Made by a program: the position numbers and the translations under genes. Below the pieces are notes generated by a model. That model was not told the DNA's origin, did not search any database, and was given only the letters and a program-made list of their open reading frames with translations. Of a stretch of 23,826 nucleotides of DNA, positions 1 through 8,208 are shown one piece after another; within the stretch, counting starts at the first letter, position 1; each line of letters opens with the position of its first letter. This DNA is from Phlegmacium glaucopus (Eukaryota; Basidiomycota; Agaricomycetes; Agaricales; Cortinariaceae). The stretch covers positions 38,872 to 62,697 of the forward strand of contig MU130031.1 of NCBI GenBank assembly GCA_015039465.1. The letters run 5' to 3'.

Positions 1-350
1 TCTGTCAAAATTTCAATCCAATAAAACATCTGTGGCCCGATTGGCAACTCATTCAAATAACACAGTTATTCAAATCCTGACCGAGTTTTTTCAAATTTTT
101 AAAGATTCTGCTGGCTTAATCGGTCGGCCCCAGCTCATGTACATAGTGTAAAGCCAACTCTGTCAAAATTTCAGGCAGTTTCTGGCTGGTATTCGGGTGA
201 TATCCCGAATGCCCGAGTGCCCAGCCCAGAATGTGTTTTCTGGCTGGTCCTGGGGTATCCCGAGCGCCCAGCCAGAAACCGCTTTCTGGCTAATTTTTGA
301 GTAGATAATTGGTTCGGGTACCCGATTAGTGCTCACCTGCACCCATTACC
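1..350. repeat. Degenerate GGCTGG/CCCGA-rich repeat tract (transposon debris)
   Basis: The 15-mer TCTGTCAAAATTTCA occurs at the very start and again near 160. From about 178 to 300 a motif of the form TTCTGGCTGG...CCCGA...GCCCAGCC recurs two to three times. It contains the inverted pair ATTCGGG/CCCGAAT and, at 314-325, the perfect 12-bp palindrome TCGGGTACCCGA. No open frame is convincing. This is probably non-autonomous element debris downstream of the truncated gag. I cannot define its ends or family. Confidence 0.35.
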
Positions 351-405
351 CCCCATATGTGTAGGGGCATCAGCTTATCGGTCAATGATGGACATATTCC
401 CAGCA

Positions 406-2210
406 TCAGCTTAGTCCGCTGCTGGGTCTATGACGGTACATTTTGACAGTTTGCGCTTCCATCTGAGATGGACAAAGTGGGCTAACATATGTGATGTCTC
501 CAGATGTGGTTTCATTGATAAAAGCTGACTCCTCTTCAGAGTCATCGCTATCCATATCGACTTCACCTTTTCCTACTGCCAAGAACCAATCCCCTTCCTC
601 AAGATCTGGGTTGTCAAAGGTTTCGCCATCGCTTTCTGAAGAGCTGGTGACGCTTAGGAGGTCAGGAATATCTGAGATCAATTCAAGATTGGGTTCCAAC
701 ATGAACGCCACATCACTTTCCGAATCTGATTCTACAGCAGTGTTCGCACTGCCCTTTTCCTTTGCTGAGTCCCCTTTTCCTTTCTGCTTCTTTGGCTTTG
801 GACACTTATTACTATAGTGACCCTCCTCTCCACAGTTCCAACAATTACCGCAACATTTCTTGCCTTTTCTGCACTTTCCTTTCAAAGAACCTTGGCCAAC
901 ATACATGGCTTTGTCCTTGTCATCATCTTTGGATTTTCCACCATGCCATCATGACCGTTGTGCTTTTTGGCGCTTGGACTCTTCAACAATCAGCGAAATT
1001 AACGAATCGGGAGCTATTGTTTTTGTAGAGGTGTATAAGCAAGCTGATGCGAGCTGAGATGATGCGAAGTTGGCAAGCACGATAGGTAGTGATGATATGA
1101 TGGTAGATCGGTAATCTTTTTCATCAATTTCCACACCAACTGATGCCAATTTTTCTTTTTGCATCCGTAGACCATCCAAGAATTTGCGGACGCTAACCTT
1201 TGGTGAGTACTTGGATTCCAAGAACTTGGTCCGTAATTCAGTCTGCGCATAGGCTCCCTTTTCAGTGTACTCGGTCACGATCACCTCCCAACGTTCCTTA
1301 ACCGTCCATTTAGTATGGACTCGCATCAAGGTTGAGTCAGGTATTTTCTGGGTAAGCAGAGATTTCACAGATTGTTCATTTTTATCCCATTGATCAATTG
1401 CTGATGCGTCATTTACAGTAGTTGTGGTACCATCAGCACCAGTGACAAGGATAGCAACAGCAACCGGGCGCGGCATTGTTCCATCAAAATGACCCCAGAA
1501 GCCCTTTGCTTCAATCGCATCTTGAAAATGAACAGAGAAAATTGCCCAGTTCAGGCCGGTGTTATCAAGTTTGGGATAGTGTTGCCGAAGTTCGGTTTGG
1601 AACTGCTTCAGAGAACTGGAACTGGTCAAACAGAACCACATGGAACTGACAGTTTGGTTCTCGGTTCTGAAATTTTTGAGATTTTGAGAACCGTTTGAGA
1701 ACCGGTTTGAACCAGAACCGAACTGTCAGTAAATATGGGGGGTATCAGCACCAAATTCATGTAATATTAATTATAATTTGAGTTATGTTGGACCTACAAT
1801 TCAACTGAAAGAAGAATAATACAAGGCTGGCTTGCTAATTTTAGATAACAGGTAAATTCTCAGTGATCTCACGCCAATCAGCAGTCATGGCCAGCCATTT
1901 ATTGGACTTCCGAGCACCTAATACTACAGAAATATGCATAGACAGCATTATTTGTCCATGAAATCTGCTAATATAACATTATTTATAATTTTATGTAGGT
2001 CTAAAACATAATTTCAATGTATTTCTATTTTTTGTAGCGGTTCTGGAACCGGACCGAACTGGCAAGAACTGGTTCTGCCAGTTCTCATCGGTTCCAGTTC
2101 TCGGTTCTCAAAATTGAGGGTCAGAACCGGACTGAACCGAACTTTGGCAACACTAGTTTAGGAATAGACGAGGGTAGGGAGTCAGATAACGAGGTAGTAG
2201 CAGTAGACAT
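406..2210 (-). pseudogene. gag: Ty1/Copia-type retrotransposon gag, interrupted by a MITE and a stop codon
   Basis: The gag (capsid plus zinc knuckle) of a Copia-like LTR retrotransposon reads leftward. The likely start is the ATG at 2210, giving a Ser/Thr-rich N-terminus up to a Pro-Lys-Leu motif near 2160. A hAT-like MITE (1577-2155) then cuts the frame. The frame resumes at 1576 with the same PKL motif followed by GLNWAIFSVHFQDAIEAKGF, typical of the fungal UBN2/gag-polypeptide domain, and runs to 952. A TGA at 949-951 stops it. The same frame continues to 406 and carries the CCHC zinc knuckle (CWNCGEEGHYSNKC, about 840-800) and a Lys- then Asp/Glu-rich tail. Protease, integrase and reverse transcriptase are absent downstream, so the element is truncated and dead. 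The first 22 codons of the open frame that starts at 1641 are MITE sequence and not true gag. Confidence 0.85.
1577..2155. mobile_element. hAT-like MITE (579 bp) inserted in gag
   Basis: The ends are inverted: TAGTGTTGCCGAAGTTCGGT at 1577-1596 matches the reverse complement of 2136-2155 with one mismatch. The flanks are GTTTGGGA (1569-1576) and GTTTAGGA (2156-2163), an 8-bp target duplication with one mismatch. This fits the hAT superfamily (8-bp duplications, TAGNGTTG-like tips). Subterminal regions 1590-1730 and 2038-2135 are packed with inverted GGTTC/GAACC motifs. The middle (about 1745-2030) is AT-rich and non-coding, so the element is non-autonomous. A TA duplication with Tc1/mariner-type ends (1579-2153) is a weaker alternative, because the 8-bp duplication also restores the gag Pro-Lys-Leu codons. 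Confidence 0.8.
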
Positions 2211-2445
2211 GGTAGACAGAGGTAGTTTCACGAGGATATGACGAGTTTAGTTTGCACAGGGGGCGGGGCCCATAACCTATAAGAATACTAAATGTATAAT
2301 CTCAGCATTTGTGTGCCAAACGACTGAGGTGAGTAGTAACTATGGGTCCATATTTATACTAGATATTCTAACTACTCTATATATGGTTTATAATGGTTGT
2401 GGCATAAGAAATAAGCGAGAAAAGGAATAAACAATGAGATATGGA
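2211..2445 (-). other. Possible 5' leader and LTR remnant of the Copia element
   Basis: This lies immediately upstream of the gag ATG in the leftward direction. It contains a TATA-like stretch (AGTATAAATATGG in minus orientation, near 2365-2350) and a GC-rich stretch (GTTATGGGCCCCGCCCCC, about 2282-2265) where a primer-binding site could lie. I cannot see both LTR ends, and no second LTR is in the window, so this rests mainly on position. Confidence 0.3.
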
Positions 2446-2466
2446 AAATGTGGCCCGGCCACATTT
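2446..2466. repeat. Perfect hairpin palindrome at a sequence junction
   Basis: AAATGTGGCC, one C, then GGCCACATTT form two exact 10-bp arms with a single-base loop. It sits between the Copia leader and an unassigned 130-bp stretch (2467-2597) that precedes the METTL16 fragment. I see no gene in that stretch. Confidence 0.6.
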
Positions 2467-2597
2467 GGGTCGATGCCCGTTGCTCACCGGAACAATGGGG
2501 CTCGTGTACGTTTGCTATTCCAACACTTGAAATAGTTCAGATATTTTCGAATATTGGTGAAAATCTTCAATTCCAGTTTTCCCTGATGGTACATGTC

Positions 2598-3072
2598 AAA
2601 CTTATCGTCACTTTGACTTTTTTTAAATATTTTAAGCAGATTGTGAGCTACGTGATTACAGAGTTTGTTCAAGGCCAGACGCATTGTTGGGCGGCGGGAT
2701 GGTCATTCATCGATATGCATCTCCCTGATGTGAGTATTCTGTGTAGGCCTTTTGTCAGTTATTTAATAAATGAGCCTTGTCAAAAGTCTATAGCGCGTCT
2801 CCCTTCAATCGTTGCAGGCCATCCGCCGTATCAACTCATGCCGCCTCGTAATACATTAACATTAACTCAGTCTTTTCCGAACTGCTCAGTCCCTATGTTA
2901 GCAGACATTCTTGACTGAAATCTTCGCCTGCTCGAAGGTGTATCCGCAATTAACAGAGATCCAGGATCCGTCAGTAATGCTGTTTCTTCTTCTTCAGCTT
3001 CAAGAACCTTGTTTGTGGAAGCTGAGGGGAATACATGGTCGCGAAGTGCGCGACGTCGTCGTCGCTTAAATT
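2598..3072 (+). pseudogene. METTL16-type RNA methyltransferase, 3'-part fragment (unit 0)
   Basis: This is a partial copy of the gene at 17558-19679. It begins at an intron donor (GTACATGTCAAAC...) and then encodes ITEFVQGQTHCWAAGWSF (about 2660-2712), the METTL16 signature TEFxQGxTxRWAxxWSF. Here the Arg is replaced by Cys, and the motif is in one frame. A GTGAGT intron starts at 2728. The next coding part includes MPPRNTL near 2839 and runs to a TGA at 2916-2918, where the sister copy has GGA. Homology continues out of frame to about 3072 (the AEGNTWSR-like region) and stops abruptly. The 5' two thirds and the C-terminal tail are missing. METTL16 enzymes make N6-methyladenosine in U6 snRNA and hairpin RNAs; this fragment cannot. 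Confidence 0.75.
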
Positions 3073-3254
3073 TAAAGTATTCAATTCATGAAGATTAATG
3101 CGTGAGGAAAAATTACCTATGTTTTTCTTGGAAATTTGCCATTTGTGGCCTGACATATCCGCTTTTGGGTGTTTTGAAGGGGGGAGGAGGGTCCACGAGA
3201 GCCTAAAGAAAAAAATTGACCCCGGGTATTTTTAAAAATTTTGGTGCCTCCTTG
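3073..3254. other. Unassigned stretch, no gene seen
   Basis: This sequence is not repeated elsewhere in the window. It holds a purine-rich tract (about 3178-3215) and a run of A and T up to 3240. The sequence changes from METTL16 homology at about 3072 to the 7-TM upstream repeat at about 3255. Confidence 0.4.
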
Positions 3255-3522
3255 TCAGTACTGTTACCTTTTCATCACAGCAAAATCATCATAAATTTGA
3301 TCGATATCGATATGATATTGATAATCACTATGATCATCTTTTTTGGTGACAGATTTCAATGATGGATCATGGAAGCTACTAGCTGCTACTAGCAGTGACA
3401 GGCTCACCTTCAAAAAACCCGGTTACCCAAGGTAACAGGTTGCATAACCATTTTCTGCCTCAAATAGAGTCGATGATATTGGCATTCAACAAAGTGATGA
3501 TATCGAGATAGTAGATAGATGA
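3255..3522 (+). pseudogene. Collapsed 7-TM membrane gene remnant (unit 0)
   Basis: 3255-3455 matches the upstream region of the other 7-TM copies, including GATCGATATGATATT and GGTTACCCAAGGTAACAGGTTGCATAACC (compare 12065-12200). It is joined directly to the extreme 3' end of the same gene: 3469-3522 encodes DDIGIQQSDDIEIVDR and a stop, homologous to the tails ending at 5301, 14682 and 21476. The whole membrane-spanning body is deleted. Downstream, 3523-3660 resembles the 7-TM 3' flank seen at 5302, 14683 and 21477. Confidence 0.7.
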
Positions 3523-3689
3523 TCACATAGAGTCCAGAGGCAGGATGCACTACTAGACTTGAGGATACTAGTATGTCACATACTATGCATAAACTGTGGT
3601 CGTGGTCGAAAACATCCATAACGAGCGCTGGGCACCTCATTTCACCTTACACTGGATTCCTGGCGCTCTGTAGCTGACGCCTGTTAGTT

Positions 3690-4246
3690 TCGAAAGGTTT
3701 GGTGGAATGAAAGATGGTGCACTACATATGTGCAGAAACATTGAACACAAAAGGTCAAGATTAACACGCATACAATAACTTACTGCGTGTCTTCAAATAC
3801 TCACTTCATCGTCTTCAGCATCTTCTCTCTTTTCCTTTTACACTCCCTTACGATATACCGAGTGGTAAATCGCCTTCAATAGATGTTATAGGTTTGTCCG
3901 CGTTTGAATACATTGAATAGAGGTAAGTTGATGAATACATCATAAGTTTCATCGATAGATAATCGCTATAATTATATCCTTGGTGATATATTTCGATGAT
4001 GGAAGCCACCAGTAGTGAGGCCAGGCTTACCTTTCAAAAAAACTCGGTTAGTAATACCCAGGTAACAGTTCCATAGCTTCAAATTAGTTAGTGGTAACAC
4101 ATTCCTACCTGACCAACAGCAACAGTTTGTTGAGATCATCACGAACTTCAAGCTTTACCATAGTAACTTTATTTGATATAGATGCTAGACTCTTATATAA
4201 AGCAATGGTCAGAGATGAAATAGGTCATTACAACAGACACGAAGTC
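3690..4246 (+). repeat. Duplicated upstream flank of 7-TM copy A
   Basis: 3690-4080 aligns with 12640-13270. Shared landmarks are CATACAATAACTTACTGCG, CTTCAGCATCTTCTCTC, and GGTTTGTCCGCGTTTGAATACATTG. 4090-4246 aligns with 12215-12390 and 13270-13435 (GAGATCATCACGAACTTCAAGC, then a TATATAAAGCAATGG stretch 40-60 bp before the start codon). The TATATAAA near 4194 is a plausible TATA element for the 7-TM gene, since it is kept at the same distance in copy C. No gene lies in this stretch. Confidence 0.55.
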
Positions 4247-5301
4247 ATGAGGCTAAGTATTGCAGACTTTGTTCCCATTGGATTATTTCTCGAAGGCTTC
4301 TTCTACGGTAAGACATTTTTTGTACAACTTGCATGGCCCTTGCTAAAGAAGTATAATATTAATCTGTCCCAGGACTTTATTCCGGCATATTTTCTATATA
4401 TTTACTGAAAAGAAGCACCGACAAGAGGAATAATATCCTTTTCTACGCACTCTGTGCTCTCTACATTCTATCTGCTGTTACCGTCGTGGTTGATATAGCA
4501 CGTTTCACATACTATATGGTTAGTAACAATTCTATCAGTAACGATAACCATCTTTGTTTACGCTTTCAGTTGTGCAGATTAGTATCGGGAATCTGCCAGT
4601 GACAACATTACTCCAACTCGCTCTTCTTGAAGGACAGTATTTGGTTGCTGTGATTTCATCGCTCAATCAATCCTAGTATGTATACATTGTTATTGCCTGT
4701 CATTTATTTTACTGATGCAAATCTTAAAGATATACCGTTGCTGGATTGTGTGGGGTTGCAATATCCGTGTGGTGATCCTTCCTTCAATCTTAGCAGTTGT
4801 ATGCTTAGGTCAGTCAACCTATCTTATTTGACTGGCCAATTTCAAATCATTTCCTCTAGTTATCTGGCTAGTATCTGGCAGCTTCGAGTCCATCCTCTTA
4901 ACTTTTGTTATAGTACGGTCTAAGTTAATAATACTTATACTGTCGGGCTTAAAACGAGGGCGGTCATCGGGGGTTTGAAACCAGCAGACTCCATCTGGGC
5001 TAAAGTGCCATGTGGGACTTCTAGAACTTGTGTTAATTCTTGCAGTGGTCTCGTAAGTGCCGGTACCTTTACCGCTCTCGACGGTACTAGTGGTTTATGC
5101 GGGTCACTCCAACATGTTTCACCGGACAAAAAAAAAAAAAAAAAAAAAAAAATGAAAGAATCTACCATTGAGAGTTTGCGCTTTGCAGCCAACAATCCAA
5201 ATTCAATATCGGAAACGGAAGATCATGACGCCGGTATTGTCAATGAAGACGATAACATTGGCGTTCGACAAGGTGACAATATCGAGATGGTAGATATATG
5301 A
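4247..5301 (+). pseudogene. 7-TM membrane protein gene, copy A, broken
   Basis: This is a copy of the family at 13436. Exon 1 is 4247-4307 (starts MRLSIADFVPIGLFLEGFFYG), intron 4308-4372, exon 2 4373-4518 (LYSGIFSIYL...ALCALYILSAVTVVVDI), intron 4519-4577, exon 3 4578-4676, intron with an AAG acceptor at 4729, exon 4 from 4730 (IYRCWIVWGCNIRVVILP). Lesions: a one-base deletion near 4632 (GAAGGACAG against CAAAACACAG in copy C) shifts exon 3. From 4899 to 5152 the body from TM5 to TM7 is replaced by a poly(A)-ended insert. The tail is back in its original frame from 5153 (ESTIESLRFAANNPNSISET...) to the TGA at 5299-5301. The family is uncharacterised; its members are hydrophobic multi-pass proteins with an acidic cytosolic tail. 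Confidence 0.75.
4899..5152 (+). mobile_element. Poly(A)-terminated insert (SINE/LINE-like) in 7-TM copy A
   Basis: About 253 bp unrelated to other copies end in 25 uninterrupted A residues (5128-5152). Gene homology resumes at once after them. GGTTTGAAACC at 4971-4981 resembles a tRNA-type B box (GGTTCGANTCC), suggesting a tRNA-derived SINE, but I find no good A box and no target-site duplication. About 445 bp of the host gene (equivalent to about 14089-14533) is missing at the site. So this is either an insertion with a deletion, or a retro-insert that later lost flanking gene sequence. Confidence 0.5.
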
Positions 5302-5920
5302 TCGCATAGAGCCCGGAGGCAGCATTCAAGGCAGCATGCACTAGACTTGTAGATATGGTGCATGTACATAAACTGGCCTTGGTCGAAAACTTCCATAACG
5401 AGCGCTCGGCACCTTATTTTACCTTATACTGCAGTCTATTTCTTCAAGTTATTTCTCTCTTGATTATCCATAAACTACTATCTCATCTTATACCATTCTC
5501 ACCTAGTTACTCAACCCACCGCTTGTGTGATGGCCCGTTCATGTTTTTGCACCTAGCAGGATAGCCATCGAGATTGCTATATTTCATATTCACATTTCGT
5601 CTTCCAATACCCACCGTATTATATTCAGCATCTTCTCTTTCATTCCTTTGATAATTTACCTAGTCGTAAAAAGCCTTCAAAAGATGTTGGAGCGTTGGGA
5701 AAGATCAGTCCAAATGTTGATGGGGTCGAGATGGCAGTGCGTTAATCATCAGAGAAACGACATAGCATATAAGACGTTCCCTTGCCCAAGCGGGGAGGGG
5801 ATGCGTCAATCAAGCCAACCCATTATTTTTTCTATTTTTTTTTCGTTGACACTTTTCAAATAAACCAGATACGCATCCTCGTGTATAGCTTTGAACTAAA
5901 GTCGTAGCCTAATGACGGTT
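5302..5920. other. Spacer between convergent 7-TM and Kelch copies, unit 1
   Basis: This is the non-coding 3' flank of both genes, repeated at 14683-15216 and 21477-22001 with small indels. Shared landmarks are CCCGGAGGCAGCATTCAAGG just after the 7-TM stop, GCACCTAGCAGGATAGCCATCGA, and AACCAGATACGCATC near the Kelch end. I see no coding frame conserved across the three copies. Confidence 0.6.
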
Positions 5921-8051
5921 CTAGCGTCTATTACGACAAAATCCAACAACTCCTCCAGCAGACAGTGATAAACCTCCTCCCGCAGCACCTCGTCTCATCT
6001 CCTCTTCATCCAACCCCGCCTCTTCCAGAATCTTCTCAACCTCTGCTAAAATCGGTTTATACGCAGCTAAGGGCGCATGACAAAAGTGATCAGAGGACGC
6101 CCAAGTTACATAAAAACCAAAAGCTAATAAAACAAACGTACTATATCGTTCTTCAGCAAGTGTAAATCCATCTCTACGTAGTTGCTTCCCTTGATTATCG
6201 CTGTTGCCATGTGCCTTTTGAGTCCAGTATTCGCCTGGGGAGCGCGGGTTAGAGTCAGAAGAATATAAGAGGGCATAGAAGGACTAATGTGAACGGGCGT
6301 AGAACATGGCTAACGTTTCTCCTGGTAACGGGGTACTTTGGATATCTTCCGGTGAACGTGTGGTATCTCTCGATACACCCATGAAAGCTGTTGCTTGAGA
6401 GCGAAGTTCATCCTGAAGCGGAAAAATAGTCAAAAAAAAACTTGAAGACAGTGTGCGTTGGATGGGGAGAGAATGAATTTTACCTGAGATGGTTTGGGCT
6501 CCTCGTCAATAAGTTCGATTTTTGTTGTTGATTGATCCTCCTCCTCCGCACTCTCGGCCGCGTTCTCCACAACTTCCTCCTCGTCAGCCTCATCAGCCTC
6601 AACATCAACATTATCTCCATCTCTTTCTTCATAGTCATCGTCATCGTCGCCATCGTCATCGCTATCATCGTCCTCATCGTCGTCGCTGCTACTTTCTACA
6701 TCACCATCAGGGATAACAACATCACTCTCCTTCAAACAAATATACTTGTCCATTTTATCCAATTGAAGTGAATAAAAATCATCCAAGTATATTAGCGAAA
6801 TAAAAAAAAGGTTTTAACTCCCAGATTTTTCTGATGACAGGAGAGGTGTGTTTCGGAGAACTGCTAACACGGCATTATATCTTGGTAGAGGGGTTGTGAG
6901 CAAGGGATCGGTAGGATCAGGTCCGTCGAGTGTCGCTGTCTTAGGGGTCTCGGGGGCAGGTGGCTGAACCTGTGATTCTAGGGTTTCGACAACTTGAACT
7001 ATACTATGAAAAAAAAGGGATACATACCTCGTCATCGGCTTCATCGTCCTCCTCTCCACCACTATTCTTCTCCTTCCACTTCGCATCTTTATCCTCCTGT
7101 TTTTCTTTACGCCTTTAGACTTGGCACCACCCTTCGCTTTGATTTTTTCAACGTCATACTGTTCCATTTCCCCTTCCCACTGAGTTGATATCCGTACCTA
7201 TCAACAAAAAAAGAGAAGAAAACTGATCAGCCCCCCAAAAAAATCGAGTATAACAAAAAAAAGGAATAAAAGAATAAAAGCAACTTACAAATCATTCCAG
7301 AAAACACGTTCTAATGTCTCTTCGTTAGTATCTTCATCTGTAACACCTCCAAACAGGATCCCCATCCCTTTCCCTGCCCATAGAGTCATCGTACAACCAC
7401 TACGAAGGGAAGGCGCGTATGCATCGGATGCGCTTTACGTCGTTCCCATTTGATCGTTAGTTGAGTTTGGGTTGCTTGTTAGGCGCTTTGGATGTGGTGT
7501 TTGGGGGTGCGCTGACTGGTTTCGAGGTAGGACTCGGAAGCAGAGGGTAATGTGATCCTTGGGGAGACATTGGTTAGCATAACGATGCAAGAGTAAGATG
7601 TGGAAGAAGCAGCGCATTACTTCAATAGCCAGGTATCATCGAGCATTACGCCAACCTGGACGTTTCCCCCTTGCGTATTCCTTGCAATATCCCCCTACGT
7701 CCTTAGTTTAAGTTTGCAGTCAGGATTTGGAGGTTGGGAAGGGCAGACCGTGTAAAATGATGCCGTCGGCACAAGGCAGAAAAGAGAAACCACTACGTGG
7801 TCTGTGTTGTTCTCTTACTGAGAAGGCGATGTTCATCCCTGGAACTTACGAGGTAAAAACTCATGATAGTTTAGCACCCATTTCTCTAAATTCGACTTGA
7901 TTCCATTTGTACTCTTGCGTGTCGAGTAGCCACAAGTCGTTTAGATAGTGAGCTAACGGTTATTAGGTGTCAGACAACCTCATTTGAAGTCACAATTGAC
8001 GCGTACTTGTCACTCCAGGATCGTAGAATCCTCTAAATAGTACAAGGTACT
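5921..8051 (-). pseudogene. Kelch-repeat/DUF4110 protein (KLHDC4/Kel3 family), C-terminal part, copy A
   Basis: Read leftward, homology starts abruptly at about 8051 inside the exon that encodes YLVLFGGFSDPGVT in copy C. It continues through Kelch-blade exons (LNDLWLLDTQEYKWNQVEF, about 7935-7880; SFLPCADGIIL, about 7790-7755), a Thr/Pro/Lys linker, LWAGKGMGILFGGVTDEDTN (about 7385-7325) and YGYQLSGKGKW (about 7195). Then come a very acidic Asp/Glu tract (about 6710-6560) and the C-terminal DUF4110 domain (PLPGETLAMFYARS near 6310, EYWTQKA near 6235, KQLRRDGFTLAEERY near 6165, KPILAEVEKILEEAGLDEEE near 6035), ending at the TAG at 5923-5921. Lesions: the N-terminal half is missing, one G is inserted near 7659 (CCAGGTTGG against CCAGTTGG), and the donor near 7862 reads ATGAGT instead of GTGAGT. 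The DUF4110 end itself is intact. It faces the 7-TM copy tail to tail. Confidence 0.8.
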
Positions 8052-8208
8052 GTGAGCACAAGAATGATAGAATTCCATTTGAACCTGCACAGTACCTAGG
8101 ACAAACAGATAAGGTAGGAAGAGACAAAACGACTATTTATCTAGTGCGTGAATTACTTCGAATTCAACAAGCGGCAAAAAGAAGACTCGCGACCCGGGGG
8201 CAACACCT
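8052..8208. other. Junction between Kelch copy A and the nuclease-kinase gene
   Basis: These 157 bp separate the truncation point of Kelch copy A from the kinase stop codon. They form the 3' flank of the kinase gene and have no counterpart in units 2 or 3. No gene is seen. Confidence 0.5.

Noticed and set aside
1576..1641. N-terminal extension of the gag open frame starting at 1641
   Set aside because: These codons are the inverted-repeat end of the MITE. The real gag N-terminus lies beyond the element, at 2210-2156.
4971..4981. tRNA gene suggested by GGTTTGAAACC
   Set aside because: No A box, no cloverleaf arms and no terminator at the right spacing. Kept only as weak support for a SINE origin.
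4935..5195. Leftward 86-codon frame starting near the poly(A) insert
   Set aside because: It runs through the poly(A) (poly-Phe in reverse) and the GFKPP stretch that the B-box-like sequence creates. It is not a gene.
6480..6771. Open frames rich in Arg/His or Ile on both strands opposite the acidic Kelch exon
   Set aside because: They are frame shadows of the GAT/GAC-rich Asp/Glu tract of Kelch copy A.
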